A DNA stretch of 64,000 bases, from contig CAUYUJ010008524.1 in assembly GCA_963575745.1 (NCBI GenBank), positions 187,670 through 251,669 of the forward strand. Reading direction: 5' to 3'. Below the pieces are notes generated by a model, which saw only the letters and a list, made by a program, of their open reading frames with translations, was not told where the DNA came from and did not search any database. Shown one piece after another: positions 21,641 to 33,202 of this stretch. The DNA comes from Prorocentrum cordatum. Lineage: Eukaryota > Sar > Dinophyceae > Prorocentrales > Prorocentraceae. Both the position numbers and the translations under genes were made by a program. Position 1 is the first letter of the stretch, and every line of letters starts with the position of its first letter.

Positions 21641-21785
21641 CCGGGCCCCCCGGAGCCCACATTTGCGGTCGAGGTCCCGGCCCCGGGCCCCCGGACCCTG
21701 TCCCCCGTTATATGTATATATGAGGAGCGGTACACAACGCCAGGCAAGCCCAAGGAACGACCCAGCACCCCTTGAAAAGCCAGTG

Positions 21786-21890
21786 TTCCTCCTCCTCCTC
21801 CTCCTCCTCCTCCTCCTCCTCCTCCTCCTCCTCCCCCTCCTCATCGTCCTCCTCCTCCTCCTCCCTCCTCCTCCCTCCTCCTCCTCATGC
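21786..21890. repeat. CTC microsatellite
   Basis: About 100 bp of CTCCTC units. No adjacent exon was identified. Confidence 0.9.
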
Positions 21891-21989
21891 AAACCGCTCA
21901 CTGCAGGCGAGCGCCTGGGCGGGCCGACGGGCACACCCTGTGCAAGGGGCAGGCGGGGCAGCAAAGCGGCGAGGCGGAACGATGTCCAA

Positions 21990-22540
21990 GCGGCGTGCTA
22001 GCGTTAGGTCGGGCGCGTCCCCCTACAGTGGGATTTTGGACGAAAAATGAGGTACCCCCAAAAATGCCCCCCCAAATGCTCAAAAATTGACAGATTCCCC
22101 AAACTGGTGTTTGACTACTTTTGAATGTTCCTTCGGTAGAGGGACAGGCCCGACATACCGCTAGCGAACCGGTTCGGGCGAGACTGTTCGGGCTTGAAAG
22201 TCCAGGCGAAGCGGCCCAGGCGGTATGGCTGGGTCACGGGCGAAGAGGTCCCTGACAAGAGCGGGCCGGGGCGAAACGCCTCCAGGAGAGGCATCTCGGC
22301 CCCCAGCATTCCAGTCTGCCTCTCCCTTCGCCCCCCCGCCCTCCTGCCTCCCGCCGGCTGACAACTTTCCTTTTCGTTTGTCCGCACTGTCCCTTCGAGC
22401 GCTTTGCGGCACCGCCCTTCGTTTACGTGCCTTGTGCCGCCTGGGATGCAAGACTGGGCCTTCCTTCGCTGGGGAGGGCGGCGGTCAACACCAGAGTACG
22501 TACATACCTGCACAGTTTCCCCTGGGACCGTAGGCGTCCC
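21990..22540. other. Unique DNA, no supported gene
   Basis: No recognisable protein in either strand. A GTATGT donor-like word preceded by CTGTGCAG occurs on the minus strand at about 22504, but the possible exon next to it would be only 14 nt. Confidence 0.25.
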
Positions 22541-22850
22541 GAGGAGGAGGATGATGATGATGAGGAGGAGGAGGGAGGAGGAGGGAGGAGGAGGAGGAAG
22601 AGGAGGAGGACGGGTCGCCTAAGCCCTTCGGAGAAACCCTCCAGCTCTACCCCCCGTGGCTCTCGGAGCCAAGGTCTTTCACCACGACGGCACGCAGGCT
22701 GCTGCAGTGCCGAGTCCGACCGTCCTCCAGCCCTCCTCCATGCGGTGCCAGGTGCGCCGACGAGGCGGGGCCAGGGCGGGGAGGGTGGCGTCTCGTGGCC
22801 CGAGGCGCGCGCCACTGACGAGGGAGGGGGGCAGGGAGCGCATCCCAACA

Positions 22851-23780
22851 TGATGGACCCACGAACCCAGAAAGGGATATAGAACCGCATGCATGGAAAC
22901 GTTTTCACGACACCGTATTGGGCGACGGGCACTTCCACGAGACACCCCGCGAAACATTCCACGAGACACGGGCGACCGTTTTCAACGTTTTCCTGGAAAC
23001 ATTCCACGAGACACCCCGCGAAACAGTCCACGAGACAACCCAGGAAACATTCCACGACGACAGGCAACCACTCAACCAAGGCGGTGTGGTCGTGCTCGGG
23101 TGTGGTTGTGCTGGGGTGTGGTCGTGCTGGGGGGTGGTCGTGCTGGGAGGTGGCCGTGCTGGGGGGGTAGTCGTGCTGGGGGGGTGGTCGTGCTGGGGCG
23201 TGGTCGTGCTGGGGCGTGGTCGTGCTGGGGCGTGGTCGTGCTGGGGTGTGGTCGTGCTGTGGTGAGGTCGTGCTGGGGTGTGGTCGTGCTGGGTGATGGT
23301 CTTGCTGGGTGGGGTCGTGCTGGGGTGGGGTAATGCTGGGGTGTGGTCGTGATGGGGTTTGGTCGTGCTGGGGTGGGGTCGTGCTGGGGTGGGGTCATGC
23401 TGGGGTGTGGTCGTGCTGGGGTGTGGTCGTGCTGGGGTTCGTGCACCTGGAGAAGGCAAATCTCTGGAGCGCCCAGATCCCTCAAGTTCTACAAAACAAG
23501 CGATTCGCTCGAAACATCCTCGGTAACTCTGCGGAGCAAGCGTTTCGCTCGAGACATCCTCAACACACGAAAGAGTGGCCCGCACCCTGTGATTTATCGA
23601 TCGGGATTTCAAAAACAAGCGTTTCGCCTGAGACATCCTCAAATTTTAATCCGCCGGCCCACCTCGACTTCGATATTTATCAGGCAAAGAATCCGCCGGC
23701 CTACCTCAGTTGAGGCACTGGGGACAGATGACCATCCTAAAAGAGAACCCTGGGCCTGCGCCCTTTCCGGGAAAAAGAAA
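22851..23780. repeat. Composite repeat block, copy 3
   Basis: Nearly identical to block 1 over the left module (22851-23085: GATGGACCCACGAACCCAG, CACGAGACACCCCGCGAAAC). Then comes the 16-bp TGGTCGTGCTGGGGTG satellite (23085-23445), three CTCGAG-core motifs (about 23500, 23540, 23619) and the CCGGCCCACCTCGAC right module (23640-23780). It keeps the middle order of block 2 and the left sequence of block 1, so blocks were exchanged or duplicated more than once. Confidence 0.92.
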
Positions 23781-24511
23781 GCAAAGAAGGGGGCCTCGAC
23801 ACCTAGGAGAGCTCCCAGCCCAACGATGTCTTGGCACGGACAGTTGCGCCGTCCTGAATTCCCAGGCATCCGATGTTTTGATGCGTTCCGTACGGGGTCC
23901 CAGGAATCTGGACCCGTTACCGAGGAGGGGATTTCCATCCTGACCCAGAGCCTGGCAAGGGCACCCAAATGCCGAAAAAGGTGAAAAACATTCGTCTTGA
24001 TTTCTTCAGCACGTTGGAGGTCTGGGTTCGGGACAAGCCCCCCAGCTGTCGCACACAGACGCCCTCGACAACGCCGCGGGCACGGGCTTGGACGCTGGGT
24101 GGGCGCGCCGCCGCGCGAGCGTTCCTCGGTCTCCTCGGCGTCCGGCGCCGTCGTCTGCATCACCTTGAGTTTCCTCGGCGCTGCTTTGTGCGGACATGAC
24201 CCGTCGATTGAGAAACCACAGCCCGAACGCATCGAACAACAAATCGGAGCGGAGATGTTCTGCCGTTCTCGACCCGAGGGGACCGTGGCTGGGTTGTGCC
24301 GTCAAAAGACGATTCAGGATGAAAAGCCAGTCCAGGGGGGAGATTCACAACTTCCGTGGGGGCTATTTAAACCAAATGATAACATCGGATGCCTGGGAAT
24401 TCGAGACGGCCCAACTGTCCTCAGTTTGGCCCTCCCAAGCACGCCAACAGAACAAATCCCGGATGACAGGACTGGTCCCCACGGCGGTGTCGAGAGATCT
24501 GGGGTGATGAA
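23781..24511. other. Unique DNA, no supported gene
   Basis: No domain recognised. A minus-strand frame ends at an AAG donor-like border near 24162 (VMSAQSSAEETQ), but there is no convincing acceptor. Confidence 0.25.
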
Positions 24512-24610
24512 GTCCCGAAACGATCGCGGAGGCGGGTATCCGAGTCCGCGCAGCAGTCGCAGCCGTTGGTGTCGTCTTCGACAGAGTCGCGCTCGAGAAG
24601 CAGCAAGGTA
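24512..24610 (+). CDS. Candidate exon, plus strand, unknown protein
   Basis: Open GC3-rich stretch (VRAAVAAVGVVFDRVALEKQ) ending CAGCAAG before GTAAGA, a strong donor at 24611. Two stops lie just upstream, so the acceptor would be near 24511 (GATGAAG). No pyrimidine tract is obvious and no family is recognised. Confidence 0.3.
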
Positions 24611-25429
24611 AGACGGTCTAGGTTGTCGGGCGTCCTTCGGCCCCCTTGGGGCCTCGGGAAGCGCCCCTCGTGGCCGCAGCTGGATCTCGCAGGACAGATC
24701 CAGGGCGCCGTCGACGTCGTTGTCGTCGTCGCCGCCGTCGTCGTCGAAGAAGAAGAAGAAGCAGAAGAAGAAGATGAAACAGCGAAATGCACACGCGTAC
24801 CAAAAGGGCTCTGCGGAGATGCCTTCTGGCACCTCTGACTTGCCGCGTGGGCCGGGTGTTGCGCCTTGCGCAGTGGCAGCTGGAGGAGATTATTGTTTGT
24901 GTGCTCCTCCTGTAAAACTCAGAACCCAAAGCGCGTTCGCTGTCTAGGAGTGCATGCCAGACGTTCGCTTGGCTGCGGTGCCTGCACAAGTCAAGCCCAG
25001 CCGCCGCAGCAGCACCTAGAGCACACGGCCTCGGAAGGAGCTCCTCCCAGCCGGGCGCGGTGGTGGCGCCGCTGCGGCCGCGGCCCTTCAGCTGCCTCAT
25101 CCGGACACGGGCGCGCGCGGAGCCGAACGCTCTGTCGCGGCGGGAAGGCTCGAGCCGAGCACCTGAATTCATAGCGCTCAAGGAACGCGAGGTATCTTCT
25201 CGTCCTGGAGCCGCAGTGGCTCAAGGCGGAGGAGGGGGGGAGGATGGACACCTCCAGCGCCTCGCCCCCACGGGCTTGCCTACGGGGCAACAAGAAGAGG
25301 AGCTTGCCGCTGCGCTGCTCTGTCACGATTCCTCGCAGACATCCTCCTGGCGGCCAGCCGGGCAGTCGACGAGCACGGCGCTCCATGCGGCTCACGCACT
25401 TAAAACATGCACGCGAGCTTCACGCCACA

Positions 25430-25535
25430 ACCTCGCCTCGGCGAGGGCAACTTTGGGGCGCCGCCTTCGCGAGCTGCTTTCGCAGAGCCCACTATGGGCG
25501 GCACTCCTCAGGGTTCGACCCTCGGCTCGGCCGCG
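25430..25535 (+). repeat. SINE-like dispersed segment, copy 2
   Basis: Partner of 16640-16750, with CCTCGCCTCGGCGA, CCGCCTTCGCGAG, CCCACTATGGG and GGTTCGACCCTCGGCTC in the same order and orientation. GC-rich unique DNA continues to about 25760 without a recognised gene. Confidence 0.45.
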
Positions 25536-26169
25536 CGTCGCGCCGCGGCGCTGCAAGGCGAGACGACACCCCCGAAAAGGGGCGACCCATCATGCTACTT
25601 GCAGGCGCGGCCCCGCGCGCCGCCACGGTCAGGGGCCGAGCAAAATTGCCTGGATCGACGGCCGCCTTTCCAATAGACGCACAACGCCGCTGGCATCCAC
25701 GTCGAGCCACACAGTGTCGCTCTTCGGGCTCCTGCCAGCAGAAATGCGACTACAATAAATGCTGGCAAAGCGAAAACACTTCGGCTTCTCAAAACACGGC
25801 TGACTGAGAAACCGCACATGCCCGCCAGTAGAAAAAGCCTTGCGCCGCAAACAGACGCGCAAGGCACCGCCGTCGGAACAACACAAAGCAACGCACTTGT
25901 GGCCGAACTCTATATCAACCGCGCATCATCGAGCTCGTGGGTCTTGCCGCAGACACTGCTGGGGGAAAGACCAACCTGGTCGCCAGCAAGCACTGCTTGC
26001 ACTGCCAGCAGGTGCCCATCCAAACCTGGGAATGGCGAGTCTCCGGCGCGGGGGCAGCCTGCGAATCGCCGGCGAGAGGTCCCACCGAGGCCGAGACAGG
26101 AGCAATCTGGCAGCTTAAAAGCAGACCGTGGTCAGCAAGGTCGAGAGGGCTCGGTCCAGCCACTCGGTC

Positions 26170-27610
26170 TACTCGGGGACGGGCTTCTCGTGAACCAATA
26201 CCCCGACCTTGGCCCAGTGGTCAGCAAGGTTGTTGCTTGAGAGGCAAAATTGCAGGCGGGCGTCACCCTCCACCTGCTCGGCAGACGTGCGACTTTTGAC
26301 AAACAGCCCACATTCGAATCTGTTGCCCATGCAAGCATGCCAGCGTGCACATGGCGCAAAGCCCACACCTTAACCACATTCTGATAGCCGCTAAAAGCCT
26401 GCAGAGGGAGCTGGGGCATTCTGGGCCGCCGCCGTGCGCGCCGCAAACTCGCCGGCCTGGGCCGTTTGTGAGATGGGGAGGGGGGAGGGGGCGCACGCAT
26501 GACCCAACTCCTGCCGAGATTCGGAAACCACCACATACGCCAAACCCGTGCGTGATAGCTCACGAATGACTGACCGAACACACGACCCGTCCATAAACAC
26601 ATTACCTTGCACGCGATAATCGTCGCGGCTGGGCTCGCGAGTACGGTGAGAAGGGGGCTCGACATTGGTCGGGCCAGAGAAGAAATCACCAGGGTGAGAG
26701 AAGTAGATGCCATACGTGTGTAGCACCTTGTCGCGCTTGCTCATGCCATTCCATTGCCGAGGGGCGCAGGGGTGACTATCGCCCAGAATGTAGAGGCGAT
26801 ATGCTGCGCAGGCCGGGTGCTGGCAACGCAAAAGTCTAGGAAAAATGGTGCGCCTCGAGCTCCGTACAGCGCTCCATGGTGTCGCCAAAAAGTTTCTTGC
26901 AGCACCCCCTTGATCTCCTGGGCCATGGCAAAATTACGACGACGTGCTTCTTCGGGATCTGCTGGGCCCACGTCAATGAAATCAGCCAATCCGAACAATC
27001 CATCATCGGAAACCTCAAACCCCGTGATGCGGCCTTCGAAAATGTCGGTAATGCTGACAGACGCGGTCTGGCGCTGCCAAAACGGTGCTGGGGGCACGGC
27101 CACATGCAACTCCGTGGTAGCCGCCTTGCACTCGCTGTCGTAACGGTCCAACTCCGACAATGTACCCTTCAACAGCCCACGCTGCTTCGCCAGCTTCTGC
27201 TCGAAGGAATGGGCAACCCGAAGATCTTGATCAAGGTTCTCCGTGGGCAGTGTCCACCCGTTCTTGTGGAGGCACGGACGACACCTTGAGCATCTCCAGC
27301 TGGCGACGCGTTTGCTGCAACATGTCCTGGTTGCCCGTCTTCTCACAATACTGAATGGTCTGCTCCAGGTCGGCCTTGCACGGGGCCGCGGAGGCCGCGG
27401 AGCCAGGGGCAGGAGAGGAAGAAAGTTGCCCAGCGGCGACACCAGCAGCTTGACGGCGAAGAGCTGCTGAGTCACCACGGGACTGCTAACCTGCACCAAA
27501 TTCTGCGGTAGGTTTCTTCCACCACTTCTGGCAAGGCTCGCAGAACTGGCAGTATGCCTCGTTACGCTTGCACAAGCAATACCAACAAGTCCAGCGAGCG
27601 CCACAACTGC
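26170..27610 (-). pseudogene. Non-LTR retroelement remnant: zinc finger, coiled coil, RNase H
   Basis: Reading down the minus strand: a Cys-rich module WTCWYCLCKRNEAYCQFCEP (about 27608-27525); an Ala/Pro/Ser linker with a stop; a coiled-coil-like part with ADLEQTIQYCEKTGNQDM (about 27370) which after one frame change continues LAKQRGLLKGTLSELDRYD; and an RNase H domain starting GNVFMDGSC (Asp at about 26590) with RELSRTGLAYVVV, ISQTAQAGEFAARTAAAQ, and after another shift NNLADHWAKVGVLVHEKP (about 26250). DGS and the NxxAD Asp are metal-binding positions of RNase H. No reverse transcriptase or endonuclease lies between coiled coil and RNase H, so this copy is internally deleted. The order matches dinoflagellate LINE-type elements as I know them. 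Confidence 0.7.
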
Positions 27611-27779
27611 CACCGCGACCTTGCTGATCCTTCGCGCCAACTGCAACGCCGCCGTTGAAATGTGAGAGTGCGACCGAACCGGTATGGCCCGCTGACACCC
27701 AGCCGCTCTAAGTGTCGGCGACAGTAAGCTCAGTGCTGAGCGCTGGGGCGCAAGCACCGCGACCCCTCCTGAGCCAGAA

Positions 27780-28200
27780 CGGCTAAGAAAAGAAAAGGAT
27801 GAGGAGAAGGAGGAGGAGGAAGAGGAGCAACGTCACCTGCGGCGGCGCTGTGCCGCGAAGGCGTCGCTGGTCTGCAGTGTGGCGTGGGCGAGGGCGGGCG
27901 GCGGCGGGGAGGAGAGGGATCACCGGCAGCACCAGAGGGAGACGGGGGGAGGGAGTCCTGGGAGAGGAGCAGGAGACGGATCAGGAGGAGGAGGAAAAGG
28001 AGAAGGAGGAGGAGGAAAAATAGCGAGGGATGAGGGGGAGGCCAGGGCGGGGGAGGGGCGGCAGGGCGGGGAGGAGGGGAAGAGCGGGAAGATAGAAGAG
28101 CGAGGAAGAGTAAGAACGAGGAACGGAGAGGGGAGAAACCAGAGAAAAGAGGCGGCGAAGAGATGGGAGGAAGCTGAGGCATGAGAGGCGGAAAATCGAA
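27780..28200. repeat. Purine-rich (GGA) tract
   Basis: GGAGGAGGAGGAAGAGG and related purine-rich DNA over about 400 bp. Open frames in it are compositional. The retroelement remnant begins directly left of it. Confidence 0.7.
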
Positions 28201-28469
28201 GTGGAAATAAGTTCGTTGAGACGGGGGGCAGCAGGTGGAGCTGCCGTGCTCCTCCGCCAGCGCGCACGGGCCAGTCGCCCCCGCCAGTGCGCCGGGGGCC
28301 AGCACGATTGTCTCTGCCCATTCCTACGACGCCGTGATTATTTCGAGCAAAAGGCCCTTGGAACTCTCTCGACACGTTCTCCGTCGTGTGGCTTCGACAC
28401 GGCCCACTAGGCGGCCGAAACTTGAGAAAAACGCTGGGATCAGAGTCACAATCCGCCCACATTCACCTT

Positions 28470-28725
28470 CCCCCCTTCCTCATCCTCCTCGTCCACCTCG
28501 TCCTCATCACCTCATCCTGCCATCCTCGTCGTCGTCTCCACTGCCGCCGCCGTCGTCGCCATCCGCAGTAACACCGCCATCATCGGCGGGAGCATCAGTA
28601 TCGTTACCCTCGTCATCATCAACAGAACCAACACCATGACAGTCACCATCACCATCACTCTCACCATAACCACCATCATCATGGGCGTCTTCGCCCACCT
28701 CTTGATGATGCTGCTGCTGCTGCTC
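28470..28725. repeat. CCTC/CATC-rich low-complexity DNA
   Basis: Pyrimidine-rich tract with CATCATC, CACCATCACCATC and GCTGCTGCTGCTGCTCC sub-tracts. No gene seen. Confidence 0.6.
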
Positions 28726-28874
28726 CTCCTTCCCCGCTTCCAACTCGATGCCTTTTCCTTCTGAAAAACTCCTGACTGTCGCACTCCACGGCCAGTCGGA
28801 AGGGTGGGCCGGCCGTTTCGCCTGAGACTTCCTTACTACTGCTGAGCCTGAAACTGAGACGCTGACAGCAGTTT

Positions 28875-29345
28875 CACAAATGGAGAGCGGGTCGCTTCCA
28901 AAATGTGGCTCTCGCCTTAGCGCCGCGCACACTCGTTGTTCAAAATTGCAAGAGCTTCACGGATGGAGGGCGGGTCGTTTTCAGAATGTGGCTCTCGCAT
29001 TGGCGCCGCGCATAGATGTCGTAAAAAATCAAGAGATCCACGGATTGAGGGCGGATCGTTTTCAGAATGTGGCTCTCGCCTTATAACCGCGCACGCTCGT
29101 CTGAGAAAAATGAAAAGCTTAACGGATTGAGGGCGGGTCGCTTTCAGGATGTGGCTCTCGCCTTTTAACCGCGCACACTCGTTTTTAACAAATGCACGAG
29201 CTGCACGGATTGAGGGCGGGTCATCTTCAGAATGCGGATCTCGCCTTAGCGCCACGCACATTCATTAAGAAACAAGAGATTCACGGATTGAGTGCGGTTC
29301 CTTTCAAATGTGGCTCTCGCCTTAGCGCCGCGCACATTCGTTCTA
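28875..29345. repeat. 78-bp tandem array 1
   Basis: Six units of about 76-88 bp, each with CGGATTGAGGGCGGGTCG, TTTTCAGAATGTGGCTCTCG and CCTTAGCGCCGCGCACATTC. A three-unit array of the same repeat lies at 40815-41035. Both arrays are followed by the same unique segment. Confidence 0.92.
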
Positions 29346-29700
29346 TCAACATGTGCCAGACTTGCTCGGAGTATCATGGTTTGGTGTTTCCGAAAGATTC
29401 AGGACTACGAGGGCGCAAGAGTTACATTGATTCGCAGTGTTGAAGTCCCAGGAGTGGTGTTCTTCCACGATGCAGGATCGTCAAGACGCAACAAGAAGGT
29501 TGACCCGTTGCATTGGAGTCCTGGGAATGATGTTTTGGCACGCTTCCGGATTTTCACACGGTTGCCTCCCAACGGGACACTTCCCTCAGTGGAAGTGAAT
29601 CCTTATATGGGGTCTATGAAGAAGGACCTTGGAGGCAGGGTCTATCCCAACATCGCTGATGAGTCTAAGGTTTACACTGGTCCTCCTCCTCCTTTACATC
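29346..29700 (+). repeat. Dispersed segment following 78-bp array, copy 1
   Basis: About 350 bp containing CAGGACTACGAGGGCGCAAG, TTGAAGTCCCAGGAGTGGTG, GGTTGCCTCCCAACGGGACA, ATCGCTGATGAGTCTAAGG and ACTGGTCCTCC. Copies occur at 41070-41350 and 62840-63060. All three end in a CCTCCTCC tract. It is open in one plus-strand frame here but broken in the others, so coding is unlikely. Confidence 0.85.
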
Positions 29701-30080
29701 CTCCTCTTCCTCCTCCTCCTAGTCTCTCTTCCCCTCCACCCCTCCACATCGCCTTCCTCTACCCTTTCCTTTCCACCTCCCCCCCCCGCCAAACCACTGT
29801 CGTCGGAAGCTCTAAGCCCCCCGCTGGATGACCGGGTGCTCCGGGTTGATCTCCAGAATGGCCTGTCTCCCTCCTAGCTCCTGGCAACTCCCCGCCCCGC
29901 CCACAGCCGCTCAGTGCCATCCCCTCCTCATGATCCTCTTCCTCAGCTAGCTGTTCCCCCTTTCCCTCCTCCTGTCCTCCTCGTCCTTTCCCTCCTCCTC
30001 CTCCACCCCCTCCTCCTCCTCCTCCTCCTCCTCCTCCTCCTCCTCCTCCTCCTCCTCCTCTGACCTCCTTACCCCCCCCG
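29690..30080. repeat. CCT/CTC pyrimidine tract
   Basis: Several CCTCCTCC blocks, the longest a near-perfect CTC run at about 29985-30062. No exon is recognised at either border. Confidence 0.85.
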
Positions 30081-30239
30081 CTCTCATTATCACCACCCCT
30101 CATCGTCCTCATCTCCCCCCTCCCCCTTTTTCGCCTCTAGTTGCCCTGGACCCTGTCTCATCCACCTGTACAAGGCATCAGCCGCCAGGGCATCTCCGAC
30201 GGGCAACAATGACAAGAAATGGCATGGTCGGGACCCAGG

Positions 30240-30960
30240 CACACATTCCGTCAAGACATTCGGAACTCTACTCACGCCGTTGGCGGTGTCCCTGGCCCCT
30301 CCTCCTCCTCCTCCTGCTCCTGCTCCTGCTCCTGCTCCTCCTCCTCCTCCTCCTCCTCCTCCTCCCCCTCCTCTTCCTCCTTCTCCTCCTCTGCTACTCC
30401 TCCTCTTCCTGCTGCTCATCCTCATCCTCCTCGTCTCATTCCACCTCCGCCTCATTTTCCGTCTCATGGGGCGCATCCTCCTCCTGCTCATCCTCATGGG
30501 GCTCTCGGAGCTGCCCAGCCTTGGTGAGAGTTTTCGTTGGTTTGGCTTGTCAGGGTAAGCCCTTGTTAGCGAACCCAACAAACAGGCTACGAGATGGGTG
30601 GGGTGCCCCCAAACAAAGGGACCCCATTGGCACTTCCATGCCGTTGGCGGCCCGCTCGCTGTCCTGGCCGTTTCCTCAGCGATCCTCCTCCTCCTCCTCC
30701 GCCTCATCTCCTACTCCTCCTCTTCCTCCTGCTGCTCATCCTCATCCTCCTCATTTCATTCCAGCTCCGCCTCACTTTACGTCTTGTCCTCATCCTCCCA
30801 AACATCCTGCATTCCTCCTCCCCTTCCTCCTCCTCCTTCTCCTCCTCCTCCTTCTCCTCCGCCTCCTCCTCTGTCAGTTCCTCCTCCGCCTGCTCCTCCT
30901 GTTCCTGCTGCTGCTCCCCCTCCTCCTCCATGATGGCATCCCCTCCTGGGGCCCGATGTG
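30240..30960 (+). repeat. Direct duplication of a pyrimidine-rich segment, about 350 bp offset
   Basis: 30270-30540 and 30630-30960 share GCCGTTGGCGGTGTCCCTGG or GCCGTTGGCGGCCCGCTC, then CTGCTGCTCATCCTCATCC, then TCCGCCTCATTTTCCGTCTC or TCCGCCTCACTTTACGTCTT. Both copies hold CTC microsatellites of different length. Hydrophobic poly-Leu frames here should not be taken as membrane proteins. Confidence 0.8.
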
Positions 30961-31241
30961 GGAAACACAAAGATACCGATACCGCTACTCCCCAGACGTC
31001 CCCAAGAGGGCTTTCTGACCAGAATCACGCGGCGAGTCCAGCAATGGTGGCGACGAGGGAAGTGCAGCGGTATCGATATGATGTCCTCCCCTGCTCGGAC
31101 TACCTCGTACATCATGCACCGAGTACGAGGCGAGAACATATCCAGATCGACCACCTTGGGGATCGACAGTGGGGGGCCGATCGGTTGACGGCGAATATAT
31201 GGATACCGATGTGTACACATACAGAAAGAACTGTATATAGA

Positions 31242-31283
31242 CTAAGACCATCGCGCGCGCTTCGCGCGCGCTCCAGTTCTTAG
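31242..31283. repeat. CGCGCGC hairpin, copy 2
   Basis: Stem CTAAGACCA with CCAGTTCTTAG (one mismatch or bulge) around CGCGCGC, TTC, GCGCGCG. Same core as 19121-19160. It lies next to ATATAT-rich words at about 31193-31240. Confidence 0.7.
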
Positions 31284-31659
31284 GAATCTCAGTTCGCAAT
31301 GAGATGTCGATGAATGGACGACGGCTGAGGAAAAGACTGTAGTTTCAAGATGCGACGGAAACACGTAATAAACAGAATTCCCTGAGCACGGAAGTCTCCA
31401 GGAGGACGACGGGGACGGTTTGGAGGTCGAGAAAGGAGAGAATAGTCCAGGAGCATGACGGCGACGAAGACGAGGGCAGAACAAAGAGGAACAGGAACAA
31501 AAGCAGAGGCAGAGCCTTTGAAGACGAACAGCACAAACGAGAACAGAGAGGAGGGGCCACGGTGCTCCTCGTCCACGTGTGCACCTCCTAGTGGTCTTCG
31601 GCCCATCCTGCCACCGTGCCTTGAATGTTGGTCAGAGACCTCTTGGATGCTTGCTGGGG

Positions 31660-32390
31660 TCGTCCGAGAAGTCTCTGGGCAACTTCTTGAAGCCACTTGG
31701 GGGCCATTTGGGGGCCTCTCGGGGCATCTCTTGGGTTCTTGGGGGCCTGCAAGTGGTCTCCTGGGTCCTCTCGGGCTCGAGGCCTCGAAATGTGAGGACG
31801 GAGAGGAGAGGCAACCGTTCCCCTCGTCCACACGTGCCCCTCCTGGTGGCCTTCTGCCCATCCTGCCACCGTGCATGGGTGGTTGGTGTGAGACCTTGAT
31901 AATGCATGTTCGGGTCTCTGGGGAAGACTCTGGATAGTCTGTTGGAGGCAGGTTTGAAGCCTCTTGGGGCGCATTTCGGGGCCTCGTTTGAGCCTAGTTT
32001 GGACCTTTTTGGGGCCTGTGGTGGGCCTCCTGGGTCCCCGTGGCCCTTTCTGGGAGTCCTTTGGGGGCCTGCTGGCGGTCTCCGGGGTCCTCTTGGGGCG
32101 GAGGCCTCAAAATGTACATTCGAATTCCCCCCTGGTGCCTCTCTCAAGGCCCTCTTCTGACTGCCTCCTGGGCCGTCGTGGCCCCTCTTGACTCTTGGGG
32201 ACCTCGTGGGCTATATTGGGGCTCTCTTGGGGACCTCTTGGGCCATCTTGGACGCTGTGCGGATGAACACATCGCATTGGCTAGAAATGCGCGTTTTCCT
32301 AAGAAGGATTGGGACGAGTCTTAACTCTTCGGGCTCTCTGTGGGGTCCTCTCGGGGTCGTCTTTGGGCGGGCGTTTGTTTTTATCGTCGC
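31660..32390 (+). repeat. CTTGGGGGCCTC-type tract, cluster 5
   Basis: CTTGGGGGCCATTTGGGGGC, CTTGGGGACCTCTTGGGC and similar short units. Two related longer segments, TCGTCCACACGTGCCCCTCC at about 31828 and TCGTCCACGTGTGCACCTCC at about 31568, show a direct duplication of roughly 260 bp inside. Confidence 0.7.
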
Positions 32391-32454
32391 TCGCTGAGAA
32401 TCCTGTTTGGTTATGTTGAAGTAAGGCGGGAGTATGCACAGTAATGGTCACCAA

Positions 32455-32710
32455 CGACCATTCTGCTAAGATGCCCACTGCCATGCGCAACAGTCACAAT
32501 TAAAAATGATTGGGGACGGCAGGGCGCCACCATTCCTCTGAGATGCAGACCGCCGTGCGAAAAAGTCACAGTCTGTGTCATTGGGCTGGAGCACGCAGAG
32601 TAGTAGCCGCCAGAGGCGGGACAACCCCCGCCCGGCAACACGTGGACCACATCGTGGCGCCAACGACCACCGTTCTTCTCAGATGCCCACTGCCGTGCGA
32701 AATATCCTAG
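32455..32710. repeat. 45-bp interrupted repeat, three copies
   Basis: Copies at about 32455, 32530 and 32665 share ACCATTCTTCTCAGATGCC- or CTGAGATGCAGA-like sequence followed by CTGCCGTGCGAAA and AGTCACA. They are separated by unique 30-90 bp spacers. Confidence 0.65.
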
Positions 32711-33202
32711 ATATGTTATAGATTGCGCCACGCGCTTTTGCGCAATGCGAACCGTTCAGGCGAACTGTTGCGCAGATGGCGATGCAAAGACGACGCCGTG
32801 CTCAGTACGCAGAACCATTGAAAGTGGGGCGTGTGGCGGGGCAAGGACGCTCCCAAAGTGTGCGGTGAAACAAACGAGAGCCACCCGGGTCGATGGCGCA
32901 TGGGCGGGCGGCAGGCGCGCCGTGCCCAGCCGGGCACAAGCGAACCAGAGACAGCGAAACGCGAGCGGGCAGGTCCGCACTCGAGGTAGCCAGTGGCTGG
33001 CAGCAGGCCACGGAAGGGGCACTTCGGCGCCACAAAGGCGTCTTGGCGAGATGGAGATGCGGGGCGAGAGGAGAAGAAATAGGAGGAGGCGAGCAGCCTG
33101 CAGGAGTTCTCCGAGAAACAGAACAACCCTGGAAACATGCAACCCCTAGCCACTGAAGGCGGGAGGGTCAGGCGAATCCTCAGAAAGCAAAGCCGAACGA
33201 TT
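32711..33202. other. Unique GC-rich DNA, no supported gene
   Basis: No recognisable domain. If the exon at 33203-33279 is real and terminal, this would be downstream intergenic DNA of that gene. Confidence 0.25.

Noticed and set aside
30209-31018. Leu-rich plus-strand frame suggesting a multi-pass membrane protein
   Set aside because: Hydrophobicity comes from CTC microsatellites in a duplicated pyrimidine tract.
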